Assembly (NCBI GenBank): GCA_947625395.1
Contig: CANQOD010000021.1
Location: 1 to 12,261, forward strand
Direction of reading: 5' to 3'
Length of the DNA: 12,261 nucleotides
From: an uncultured Bacilli bacterium
Lineage (GTDB): Bacteria; Bacillota_I; Bacilli_A; RF39; UBA660
A program made the position numbers and the translations under genes. Each line of letters opens with the position of its first letter. The first letter of the stretch is position 1. Shown piece by piece: positions 1-7,214 of the stretch. The notes under the pieces are model-generated. The model was not told the origin of the DNA, did no database searches, and saw only the letters and a program-made list of their open reading frames with translations.

Positions 1-61
1 TTTTTTGTAATGTCTACTATCCACTTTTATTCTTCTGTTCGTTTAAGAAACTCTATTTTTC

Positions 62-733
62 TTAGTTTCTTTTTAATTTTTGATAAATTTCTTCATGAAT
101 CTCTTCTGTAGGCTTTAATTGATTTCCATCACTACAGTTAATTTTTTCCAATTGAAGAACATCAGCAAGCTGCATAGAATTTTGATAAACTTGATATAAA
201 AAATCCTGATTTCGTTCATGAAGGTCATTTTTAATTCCTTCATTGTCTTTCCTTGATGCATGCATTTGTTGAGTAAAATGATAAGGCGCATATAAGAAGA
301 AGACAATATCTGGTCTTTGAATGCCTAATTTTTCATATTCATAATCCATGACAGCAGCAATAAACTTTTTCTTCTCCTCTTCGTCTTGAATATAAGCTGA
401 TTGATACATCAGACTAGAGGGTGTATAACGGTCTAACAAAATTGTTTTCCCCTCTAAATAGGATTTTTCAAGTTCAGTTTTCCAAGTAATCGCACGGTCA
501 ATGGCATATAAACTATGAATGAAATAAGGAGATAATTCTTCGATAGAACCGAATTTTCCCTCTAAGTAAAGTTCTACAAGTCTTCCCTGTTCCGTATTGT
601 AAGATGGAAAATGATGCGTGACAATTTCTTCTCCATCCCGTTCTAAATGTTCTTTCAAAAGACGAAGTTGCGTGGATTTACCAACACCATCCGTTGCTCC
701 TTCAATCACAATTAGTTTTCCACGTTGAGTCAT
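62..733 (-). CDS. tmk: Thymidylate-kinase-family nucleoside monophosphate kinase
   Basis: This 223-residue P-loop kinase probably transfers phosphate from ATP to a nucleoside monophosphate, dTMP by family, in the cytoplasm. Visible features are an N-terminal strand and Walker A (residues 11-21, EGATDGVGKST), the FPSY segment (42-45), the DRY motif (101-103) followed by SS..YQ (106-111), and an arginine-bearing lid (about 160-175). The length is normal for Tmk. The P-loop has one more residue between EG and DG than the usual EG-x-(D/E)-G-x-GK, so it fits only the relaxed [AG]xxxxGK[ST] form, and YQS replaces the usual YQG. It may therefore be a paralogous subfamily. The ATG has AGGAGGG about 5 nt upstream and lies one base after the phosphatase stop, so it is the last gene of the sugar-acid operon. 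Substrate is inferred; a role in recycling CMP or another nucleotide cannot be excluded. The tmk symbol is a family label. Confidence 0.8.
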   Translation of the reverse strand: MTQRGKLIVIEGATDGVGKSTQLRLLKEHLERDGEEIVTHHFPSYNTEQGRLVELYLEGKFGSIEELSPYFIHSLYAIDRAITWKTELEKSYLEGKTILLDRYTPSSLMYQSAYIQDEEEKKKFIAAVMDYEYEKLGIQRPDIVFFLYAPYHFTQQMHASRKDNEGIKNDLHERNQDFLYQVYQNSMQLADVLQLEKINCSDGNQLKPTEEIHEEIYQKLKRN

Positions 734-734
734 T

Positions 735-1214
735 TTATCCCTCCTTGTTTGCTTCCCTTTTTAAAAGATAATCAATAATTTCTCTCACAGCGCCATTTCC
801 CCCATCTTTCGTTGCAATATAATCACAAATTGTCTTAATTTCCTCCATTGCATCATTCGGACAAGCTTTAAAGCCACATTCTTTCATCACTTCTAAATCG
901 GGTATATCATCACCAATATAAGCAATTTCCTCCAAAGACAACTGATATTTTTTTTGTAATTCCTTTAATTTTTCTTTTTTATTCAAAGTATTTTGATGAA
1001 TTTCCATCACTTTTAGTTCTTTTCCCCGAATTTCAACAATTTTCGATGTTCGACCCGTAATAATAACGGGGATTATTTGCTGTTTAGAAAGATTTGCAAT
1101 CGCATAACCATCTTTAACATGAAATGCTTTCATGATTTCCCCTTGAGAACCAATATAAATTTTCCCATCCGTTAAAGTTCCATCCACGTCAAAAGCTATC
1201 ATTTTAATTTTCAC
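735..1214 (-). CDS. KdsC-type HAD phosphatase (ulosonate 8/9-phosphate phosphatase-like)
   Basis: This 159-residue HAD phosphatase belongs to the C0-type KdsC/NeuA-C group, whose members remove phosphate from KDO-8-P or sialate-9-P as tetramers in the cytoplasm. Motif I is D9-V-D11-G-T, motif II is TGR (53-55), motif IV is GDDIPDLEVM (101-110), and the C-terminal signature GGNGAVRE (138-145) is the hallmark of KdsC-like enzymes. I chose the GTG start at 1212-1214 because AGGGGA lies 6 nt before it. A TTG at 1218-1220 sits against the ribosome-binding site, and the ATG at 1200-1202 would lie far from it. The gene overlaps the 3' end of the aldolase gene by 11 bp, which suggests translational coupling. 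The context (aldolase and CMP-sugar synthetase in one operon) suggests it dephosphorylates the aldolase product before CMP activation. The exact substrate is unknown. Confidence 0.85.
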   Translation of the reverse strand: MKIKMIAFDVDGTLTDGKIYIGSQGEIMKAFHVKDGYAIANLSKQQIIPVIITGRTSKIVEIRGKELKVMEIHQNTLNKKEKLKELQKKYQLSLEEIAYIGDDIPDLEVMKECGFKACPNDAMEEIKTICDYIATKDGGNGAVREIIDYLLKREANKEG

Positions 1215-2838
1215 AAGCAATCCCCTTCCTTTCCTTAAATAACTTCTCGTAAATACTTGGTGTAAGTAACTGATAAGTTCCTGATGGAGAGGAAGCTAAA
1301 TATTGTTGAATAAAGGTTTCTAACTCTTGATTGATTTCTTGATATTTTTCTTTAAAACGTTTATCATTCATTCGGTCACTAAAATAGTTTTCTTGTTCTT
1401 TTTTAAATCCATCTAATCCAGCAATACATACATTTGTAAGATGAAGACGTTTCAACAAATTCATAAGCATAATAAAGGTATTATCAAAAATATCTAAACT
1501 AGGTTCAATCAATGTATTATAGTTGACTAAGTCATAAGCTGTATTACGAATATTGGAAGTCAGTAAAATGGACTCGTCTTTTAAATGAGTGTATTCTTTT
1601 AAACGCTTTTCACTTCCAAAAAAAGCAAGACGATTTTCTTTCCTTGAAAAAGTTGTCACAAAATTCACAGAGATAAGAAAAGGATGATTCTTTTCAATAT
1701 AAGCTTCAATCTGTTCTCGATAATCAACCAATGTTTTACCAGGTAATAAGACTAAAATAGGACGTGTTCCAATTTTTTCTTTTAAGGACAAAATCACTTT
1801 TTGGTCATCCACTCTTTTACTATTATATTCTTGGTAAATTCGTTTTATATTATCATAGTCATAACGTTGTCTTAAATCTTTGTCAATCATCGAAACAATA
1901 TACTTGATATCTTTTGTTGCCAAACGGAACTGTTCTGTTAAATATATGATATTATTTGGGTGACACCCAAATATACCGGCCATCATGGCAGGTATGGAAT
2001 AACCCCAATTTTTCTCTTCCTTGATTCGATACATGTGCTCATCAATGATATCCAAAATCTCATCAAAATCATAATTTCTTTGTTTTTTTCGATTCAAATA
2101 ATCGACAATCAATTCTGTATTCAAGTTACCGGCACATTTTCCCATTCCATTCAAAGTTGCATCAATAATCACATTTCGATTGGTTTCTTCAGCTAAGCGA
2201 ATGAATTCTTGAGCAAAGGCAAAGGAAAGCTGAAAATTATTATGTGAATGGAAATCAATCCATATTTGCTTTTTCAAATGTTGATGGACAAACTGATAAT
2301 AATGTCGTAAATCGTCCATGTACATAGAACCATAAGTATCAACAATACCAAAAGAATAAGGTTCTATTTCATTTACCATTTGAATGACTTCTAAAAATTC
2401 CTGGTCATTATACCCCAAAGAATTGACTCCTTGAATAAAAAGCCGATAGCCTTTTTGTTTCACACTTTTTAAACAGCGCAGAAGATCTTCTTGATGTTCT
2501 TTAAAATTTTTCTTCGTAAATCCAACTCGTATTCCATCAATGGATTTTCCATCATGATGCTTTAAAGTATCAAAATCAAACATTCCATAATCAATAAAAG
2601 CCACATACATTGTTGAAGAATTCTTATTTATAAAAGGAATCATTTGGTCAACATCTTCAAAAAAAGTACTGTTTCCTTGATAATGAATTTTATCTCTTAA
2701 AAAGCCAAGTTCTACAATATCAATATTGGAGTTAGATAAACGATAAGAAATATCTTCAATATCACGATTAAGAAACTCACAATTAATAATTCTTCCACCA
2801 TCTCTTAATGTACAATCTAAAATTTGAATATTATTCAT
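1204..2838 (-). CDS. DRE-TIM metalloenzyme (HMGL/DmpG-like aldolase) with extra C-terminal domain
   Basis: This 544-residue protein has two parts. Residues 1 to about 340 form an HMGL-like TIM barrel with DCTLRDGG (8-15, catalytic Arg and metal-binding Asp), the metal site HSHNN (H197, H199) and the glycine-rich NGMGKCAGN loop (230-238). Such enzymes make or break C-C bonds with pyruvate or acyl-CoA; the closest pattern is 4-hydroxy-2-oxovalerate aldolase (DmpG) and the 'aldolase catalytic domain' proteins of polysaccharide loci. Residues 350-535 are a second domain that starts with a beta strand and PGKTL loop (about 360-370). I cannot name it firmly; it faintly recalls MptE/DUF115-like folds. 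No DmpF partner dehydrogenase is visible. The ATG overlaps the cytidylyltransferase stop (ATGAATAA) and has GAGGAAC upstream. Inferred role: making the carbon skeleton of an acidic sugar by aldol addition. The true substrates are unknown. Confidence 0.8.
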   Translation of the reverse strand: MNNIQILDCTLRDGGRIINCEFLNRDIEDISYRLSNSNIDIVELGFLRDKIHYQGNSTFFEDVDQMIPFINKNSSTMYVAFIDYGMFDFDTLKHHDGKSIDGIRVGFTKKNFKEHQEDLLRCLKSVKQKGYRLFIQGVNSLGYNDQEFLEVIQMVNEIEPYSFGIVDTYGSMYMDDLRHYYQFVHQHLKKQIWIDFHSHNNFQLSFAFAQEFIRLAEETNRNVIIDATLNGMGKCAGNLNTELIVDYLNRKKQRNYDFDEILDIIDEHMYRIKEEKNWGYSIPAMMAGIFGCHPNNIIYLTEQFRLATKDIKYIVSMIDKDLRQRYDYDNIKRIYQEYNSKRVDDQKVILSLKEKIGTRPILVLLPGKTLVDYREQIEAYIEKNHPFLISVNFVTTFSRKENRLAFFGSEKRLKEYTHLKDESILLTSNIRNTAYDLVNYNTLIEPSLDIFDNTFIMLMNLLKRLHLTNVCIAGLDGFKKEQENYFSDRMNDKRFKEKYQEINQELETFIQQYLASSPSGTYQLLTPSIYEKLFKERKGIACEN

Positions 2839-3580
2839 GATGTTCCTCTTTTGCGATACGTTTAGAAATAATTTGAATGACTTTTTCTAAATCGTTTTTG
2901 GTATCGACAGAAATGGATTCTGACTCAATCATCTCATAATGAATAGGAACATTATTTTCAATAAATCTTAAGTGGTCAATATCTTCAATTTTTTCAAGCA
3001 CGCCCATGGGTGTTTGTACAAAGAAATCAAGTGCTTTCTTATTAAAACATTCTATTCCGATTGCCTTTTTATATTTAAAGAGAAGAGAACCCTTTGTCGA
3101 TGGAATTGGATTTCTTGACTGATAAAGACAAATGCCCTCCTTATTTAAAACAATTTTAACATTCGCTATATCCATTAATTCAGCAGGATCAGTCAATTCG
3201 CGATAAACACTTTTAAAATAAGGTTCTTCTTTGATGCATTCTGTTGGCAAGGCTCTTTGAATACTCTTCGGGTCAATTAATGGTTCATCTCCATTAATAC
3301 TGATATAATAATCTGCTTCGATTAAATTCGTCACTTCCCAAATTCTATGAATATGATTCGGCGTATCTTTTCCTGTCATCAAATATTTCATATGATATTG
3401 TTTACAGACATCGACAATCCTTTCATCATCTGTTGCGACATAAATTTCACTCAATTCTTTTACTTTCTTCACTTGTTCATAAACCCACCAGATCATTGGC
3501 TTTCCACAGATATCCGCAAGAGGCTTGCCAGGAAATCTTGTAGAAGCATATCTCGCAGGAATGACACCAATTATTTTCAT
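2831..3580 (-). CDS. KdsB-like CMP-sugar synthetase (cytidylyltransferase)
   Basis: This 249-residue nucleotidyltransferase of the CTP_transf_3 (KdsB/NeuA) family would couple CTP to a 2-keto sugar acid to give a CMP-sugar and pyrophosphate in the cytoplasm. It has the KdsB N-terminal signature PARYASTRFPGKPL (8-21), VATDD (48-52), NGDEP (96-100, normally QGDEP), VKIVL (141-145), YQSRNPIP (153-160), an E-K-I-E-D-I-D-H-L-R segment (196-205) and SVDTKNDL (224-231). The length equals typical KdsB. The family's H-x-SGT(D/E)RxAE block, expected near residue 75, reads PNHIHRIWEV: Arg79 and Glu82 remain but SGT is gone. This suggests a sugar acid other than KDO. It is the first gene of the operon, and its ATG has AGGAGGG 6 nt upstream. 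A KDO-containing outer membrane is not expected in this lineage, so the product probably goes to a capsule or wall polymer (inference). Confidence 0.82.
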   Translation of the reverse strand: MKIIGVIPARYASTRFPGKPLADICGKPMIWWVYEQVKKVKELSEIYVATDDERIVDVCKQYHMKYLMTGKDTPNHIHRIWEVTNLIEADYYISINGDEPLIDPKSIQRALPTECIKEEPYFKSVYRELTDPAELMDIANVKIVLNKEGICLYQSRNPIPSTKGSLLFKYKKAIGIECFNKKALDFFVQTPMGVLEKIEDIDHLRFIENNVPIHYEMIESESISVDTKNDLEKVIQIISKRIAKEEHHE

Positions 3581-3599
3581 ATTTTTCCCTCCTAATTCT

Positions 3600-3628
3600 A
3601 TTTTACAGATTTCCTTATTTGGCGTCTA
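3600..3628 (-). promoter_or_regulatory. Possible promoter of the sugar-acid operon
   Basis: On the minus strand, TAGACG (3628-3623) and TAAAAT (3605-3600) are separated by 17 bp in the gap between the valS terminator and the cytidylyltransferase start. The -35 matches 4/6 and the -10 matches 5/6. The predicted start site falls on the ribosome-binding site, giving a very short leader, so this is a weak call. A promoter somewhere in this 120-bp gap is nonetheless likely, because valS ends in a terminator. Confidence 0.3.
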
Positions 3629-3677
3629 GTGTAAGTTCAACTTTTTACACGATGCTTTCAGTTCCTTTTAAAGTGTG

Positions 3678-3709
3678 AAAAAACAAATAAGTTTTTTCCT
3701 TATTTGTTT
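3678..3709 (-). terminator. Intrinsic terminator overlapping the valS stop codon
   Basis: On the minus strand, AAACAAATAAG (3709-3699) pairs perfectly over 11 bp with CTTATTTGTTT (3691-3681) across a 7-nt A-rich loop, and a run of six T follows. The 5' arm contains the last sense codons and the TAA of valS (3702-3700). The HD-valS transcript should therefore end here, separating it from the sugar-acid operon. Confidence 0.85.
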
Positions 3710-6249
3710 TCCATCATCTTCTTTAAAACTGCTAGTTTTTGTTCTTCTTCTTGCAATTTTTCTCGATCAGATTGAACAATTTGAGAAGGCGCTTTCTTGA
3801 CATAATTTTCATTCGCAAGTAAATTCTTTCTTCTTGCAATAGAAGCTTCTAATTTTTCAATTTCCATCTTGCGTTGCTCTTGATTTTCAACTTCTTCTTT
3901 CACATAGTAAGTAATTTGAATATAAGGAGATTGATAAGGAATGGCCTTTAAAGAAGAATCGATTGGTGCTTGCTTTCCATTTTCCTCTTGAATTTTTAAC
4001 TGTGACGCATAAATTTTCTCATAAGAAGAATCTGTTTTCCAAATCACTTTTGCTTCTTTTGAAATTTGATTCGTTGCTTTCAAATTTCGAATTGCCACAA
4101 TATCTGTTAAGATTTTATCTAGCAATTCTTGTTCTGTTGGAAACAGTTCTTTTGCATTAAATTGTGGATAAGCACTCATCATAATGGATTCTTCATGATT
4201 TGGTAACATTTGGTAAATTTCTTCCGTGACATAAGGCATAAATGGATGCAGAAGTTTTAAAATTGTTTCCAATACATCTAATAAAACTGCCAATTGATTT
4301 TCAGTAGTATCATTTTTGACAAGTTCGATATAATTATCACAAAAATCATTCCAAATAAATTCATAGAGAGATATTCCTACTGTATGAAATTCATACTGTT
4401 CCATCTTTTTTGTCACTTCTTGAATCAATTGATTTTTTTTCGTTAAAATCCATTGGTCTTGAAGCAGGAGTTGTGCATGGCTGATAGGACTTCCTTGATA
4501 CGTTTCTAACTTCATTAAAACAAAACGAGAAGCATTCCATAATTTATTAATAAAATTCCAGGTGGACTTCACTTTCTCTTCATCATAACGTAAATCTGTT
4601 CCTGGGGCAGAGTTCGTTGTTAAGAAAAACCTTAAAGCATCTGCGCCATACGCATCAATCACATCCATTGGATCGACACCATTTCCTAAAGATTTACTCA
4701 TTTTTCTTCCCTCTTTATCTCGAATGAGGCCATGAATCAAGCAATCTTTAAAGGGCCGTTGTCCAGTAAACTCAAGGCCTTGGAAAGTCATTCGATTGAC
4801 CCAAAATGGAATAATATCATATCCAGTTACCAAGACTTGATTCGGATAATACCGTTTTAAGTCTTCTGTATCATCAGGCCAACCCAAGGTAGAAAATGGC
4901 CATAAAGCAGAAGAAAACCAAGTATCTAGCACATCTTCATCTTGCACCCATCCTTCTTCTTGAGGGGCTTCCATACCGACATAAATTTGCTCATCTTTGT
5001 ACCAAGCAGGAATTTGATGTCCCCACCAAAGCTGTCTTGAAATACACCAATCATACGTGATTTCCATCCAATGATTCATGGTCTTTTCATAACGTGCGGG
5101 AACAAAGTTGACTTTCGTCTTTTTGTTCTTTTGATTTTCTAAAACACGGTCAGCTAAAGGACGCATTTTAACGAACCATTGTTTTGACACATAAGGTTCA
5201 ATCATGGTACCTGTTCGTTCACTATGTCCAACAGCATGCACAATTTTCTTGCATGATAATAACAAATCCGCTTTCTTTAATTCTTCAATGACTTTTTCTC
5301 GCGCTACAAAGCGGTCTAAACCTTGATATTCCACAGGCACATTTTCATTTAAAGTTGCATCTTTGTTGAGAATGTTAATAAATGGTAAGTGATGACGAAG
5401 TCCAACTTCAAAATCGTTCGGGTCATGAGCTGGAGTAATTTTAACAACACCTGTTCCAAAGGTAGGATCTGCATGTTCATCGGCAACAATCGGAATCTTT
5501 TTACCAACAATTGGTAAGATGACATTTTTTCCAATGTACTGATTATACCGTTCATCTTCCGGATTGACTGCCACTGCTGTATCTCCAAATAACGTTTCAG
5601 GTCTAGTGGTAGCAACTTCTAAATATTGCTCACTTTCCTCTAGAAAATACTTGATGTGATAGAAGTAACTTTCCACATCTTTATAAACAACTTCTTCATT
5701 GGAAAGCGCAGTCATTGCTTCTGGGTCCCAGTTAATAATTCTCTCTCCTCGATAGATGAGTCCTTTTTCATAAAGCGTAACAAAAACGTGACGAACTGCT
5801 TTAGAAAGCCCCTCATCCAATGTAAATCTTTCTTTGGAATAACAAAGAGAAAGGCCTAGTTTTTTCCACTGTTCATGAATATTTTCGGCATATTTTTCTT
5901 TCCAGTTCCATGCATGTTTCAACCATTCCGCTCTTTCTAAGCTACGAGGAGAAATACCTTCTTCTTTCAGCTTTTGGTCCACTTTTGCTTGCGTTGCAAT
6001 CCCAGCATGGTCCATTCCTGGAATCCAAACAGCATCATAGCCTTGCATTCTTTTATAACGAATAATAATATCTTGTAAAGCGGTATCCCAAGCATGTCCT
6101 AAATGTAGTTTACCTGTTACATTTGGAGGTGGAATCACAATACAAAAAGGTTCTTTGTCTTTTTCTTTTGCTTCAAAATAGCCTTGTTCTTTCCACCAAT
6201 CATATTTGCCAGCTTCTACTTTTTTATGGTCATATTTTTTTTCTAACAT
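3700..6249 (-). CDS. valS: Valyl-tRNA synthetase
   Basis: This class Ia synthetase charges tRNA-Val with valine and hydrolyses mischarged threonine in its editing domain, in the cytoplasm. At 849 residues it is complete and slightly shorter than the Bacillus enzyme (about 880). In order: PPPNVTGKLHLGHA with the HIGH-type HLGH (49-52), editing domain around 195-345 with TTRPETLFGDTAVAVNP (214-230), KMSKS at 516-520, helical anticodon-binding domain about 600-740, and a lysine/glutamate-rich coiled coil (783-849) typical of bacterial ValS. The ATG has GGAGGAAG about 5 nt upstream, inside the HD gene, and overlaps that gene's stop (7 bp), so the two are translationally coupled. Expression should follow uncharged tRNA-Val through the upstream T-box, and transcription ends in a hairpin spanning the stop. 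Nothing is missing from the catalytic or editing motifs that I checked. Confidence 0.98.
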   Translation of the reverse strand: MLEKKYDHKKVEAGKYDWWKEQGYFEAKEKDKEPFCIVIPPPNVTGKLHLGHAWDTALQDIIIRYKRMQGYDAVWIPGMDHAGIATQAKVDQKLKEEGISPRSLERAEWLKHAWNWKEKYAENIHEQWKKLGLSLCYSKERFTLDEGLSKAVRHVFVTLYEKGLIYRGERIINWDPEAMTALSNEEVVYKDVESYFYHIKYFLEESEQYLEVATTRPETLFGDTAVAVNPEDERYNQYIGKNVILPIVGKKIPIVADEHADPTFGTGVVKITPAHDPNDFEVGLRHHLPFINILNKDATLNENVPVEYQGLDRFVAREKVIEELKKADLLLSCKKIVHAVGHSERTGTMIEPYVSKQWFVKMRPLADRVLENQKNKKTKVNFVPARYEKTMNHWMEITYDWCISRQLWWGHQIPAWYKDEQIYVGMEAPQEEGWVQDEDVLDTWFSSALWPFSTLGWPDDTEDLKRYYPNQVLVTGYDIIPFWVNRMTFQGLEFTGQRPFKDCLIHGLIRDKEGRKMSKSLGNGVDPMDVIDAYGADALRFFLTTNSAPGTDLRYDEEKVKSTWNFINKLWNASRFVLMKLETYQGSPISHAQLLLQDQWILTKKNQLIQEVTKKMEQYEFHTVGISLYEFIWNDFCDNYIELVKNDTTENQLAVLLDVLETILKLLHPFMPYVTEEIYQMLPNHEESIMMSAYPQFNAKELFPTEQELLDKILTDIVAIRNLKATNQISKEAKVIWKTDSSYEKIYASQLKIQEENGKQAPIDSSLKAIPYQSPYIQITYYVKEEVENQEQRKMEIEKLEASIARRKNLLANENYVKKAPSQIVQSDREKLQEEEQKLAVLKKMMENK

Positions 6250-6989
6250 AGAACTTCCTCCTCTAATTTTTGGAAAACAGCTTTCTTAATCGTTTCAAAC
6301 ATGGAATAACTGTCTTCTGCCACTTGTACTTTTTTAAAAAAGTTTTCTAAATAGCCTTTTTCCTTTAATAATTGATAACTCTCTTTATAATTGATATCAA
6401 AAATAAAGCCACATGCAACTAAAAAACTGTCTGTTTGATTTTTCTTTTTCTCTTTTTGGTAGTGGATAGAATGCTGTTTTTGAAAAGTTTCTAGAGCATT
6501 CAAACTTAAATCTTCTTTACAGAAAGCTAATAAAATTTCATCTGCATAGACTTTATAAATATCAATTTTATCAACATCTCTAACGAGTTCTACAAAAAAT
6601 CGAGTACGCTCATCAAGCTTTGGAATTTCATCTTCATGCTTATTGTGATAATAGACTGCTTGCCGAATCACTTCTTGATTGGCTTTGTTCTTTTCATAAA
6701 GGGAAATGTGCCCTTGTTGAAATAAATACGCAATTCCATAAGAAGCATGGTCCATTTGTCCATCTTGAAAACTATCAAATTGTTTTACTTGGTAAAATCT
6801 TCCAATATCATGTAGTAAAGCACATTTAAGTAACAATTCTTCGTCTTGTAAAGAAAGATGGAATTGCTTTGCTAATATTTTCGCATTCTCCACTACCCGA
6901 TAGGTATGTCGATACTTTAAAGCAATCTTCTCATTTTGCAAATCAAATTCGTGTACATACTTTTCAAATGCTTCTATTGCCTCTTTCAT
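6243..6989 (-). CDS. HD-domain phosphohydrolase of unknown substrate
   Basis: This 248-residue soluble protein has an HD metal-dependent phosphohydrolase domain. Candidate metal ligands in order are H28 (in KYRHTYRV), the H60-D61 pair (ALLHDIGRFYQ), H81 (MDHASYG), H115 (VYYHNKHED) and D138/D140 (RDVDKID). The HD..GR..Q pattern is common in bacterial HD hydrolases that act on nucleotides or small phosphoesters. There is no second catalytic domain (no RelA synthetase, GGDEF or PAS). The C-terminal 100 residues are helical and unremarkable. The ATG has GGAGGG 8 nt upstream. It is the first gene after a valine-type T-box and overlaps valS by 7 bp, so it is induced with valS on valine starvation; why a hydrolase should be is unclear. 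Family assignment is firm, substrate unknown. Confidence 0.8.
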   Translation of the reverse strand: MKEAIEAFEKYVHEFDLQNEKIALKYRHTYRVVENAKILAKQFHLSLQDEELLLKCALLHDIGRFYQVKQFDSFQDGQMDHASYGIAYLFQQGHISLYEKNKANQEVIRQAVYYHNKHEDEIPKLDERTRFFVELVRDVDKIDIYKVYADEILLAFCKEDLSLNALETFQKQHSIHYQKEKKKNQTDSFLVACGFIFDINYKESYQLLKEKGYLENFFKKVQVAEDSYSMFETIKKAVFQKLEEEVLC

Positions 6990-7006
6990 GGCATCTTCCC
7001 TCCAAT

Positions 7007-7075
7007 AAAAAAGTGACTTTTGCTAAGGACGAATTTTGCATCCGTGGTACCACCTTACTTACCTCACAGTCACTC
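7007..7075 (-). terminator. T-box-regulated intrinsic terminator
   Basis: On the minus strand, AGTGACT (7074-7068) pairs with AGTCACT (7018-7012), with a further TAAGG/CCTTA pairing inside, and TTTTTT follows the 3' arm (ending at 7007). The structure encloses the T-box core, so forming the antiterminator excludes it. It lies 17 nt before the HD gene start and probably also stops read-through from the lysozyme gene upstream, which has no separate terminator. Confidence 0.8.
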
Positions 7076-7208
7076 TTCTTTGATAACGGAATTTCTTCCG
7101 GAATAATCTACTCCATTGCAACCTTCAAAGAATTTCTTTTACATAGTTTCACCAGGCCTATGCTCTCTTGAAAAAGAAAAACTTTTACTCCTCAATTTCT
7201 TCGTATTT
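7007..7208 (-). promoter_or_regulatory. T-box leader, probable valine specificity, controlling HD-valS
   Basis: This is a tRNA-sensing leader RNA. The T-box core AAGGTGGTACCACGG lies at 7056-7042; its UGGU can pair with an ACCA tRNA end, as in tRNA-Val. Stem I closes with GGAGUAA (7191-7185) against UUAUUCC (7106-7100). AGAGAG precedes a distal hairpin CAUAG/CUAUG with loop GCCUGGUGAAA (7157-7147). Stem III is CGGAA-GAAA-UUCCG (7100-7087). In the expected specifier position, GAAG-GUU-GCAAUGGAG, the triplet GUU (7122-7120) codes valine, in agreement with valS downstream. Overlapping frames (GGU, UGC) would give other amino acids, so the specifier rests on alignment by eye plus context. An uncharged tRNA would favour the antiterminator and allow transcription. 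Confidence 0.92.
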
Positions 7209-7214
7209 AGTTGT

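Noticed and set aside
45..71. 8-bp inverted repeat AAGAAACT/AGTTTCTT around the stop of the kinase gene
   Set aside because: The loop is 11 nt, the stem is AT-rich and no T-run follows on the minus strand, so I do not call it a terminator. Nothing else is visible in 1-61.
1218..1220. TTG as start of the KdsC-like gene
   Set aside because: It directly abuts the ribosome-binding site (AAGGGGA), leaving no spacing. The GTG at 1212-1214 has proper spacing.
3629..3650. Inverted repeat GTGTAA ... TTACAC upstream of the sugar-acid operon
   Set aside because: Only 6-bp arms in an AT-rich gap; chance is a fair explanation. It lies upstream of and against the -35 of a weak promoter, so I leave it as unproved.
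5349..5615. 88-codon open frame inside valS on the same strand
   Set aside because: It is a shifted frame within the conserved editing region of valS, with no ribosome-binding site and an unlikely composition.
7043..7055. GGTGGTACCACC-like palindrome
   Set aside because: It is the self-complementary part of the T-box core and not a separate operator.
6869..7171. 100-codon plus-strand frame across the HD gene start and T-box
   Set aside because: The structured T-box on the other strand explains this region fully, and the frame has no coding features.
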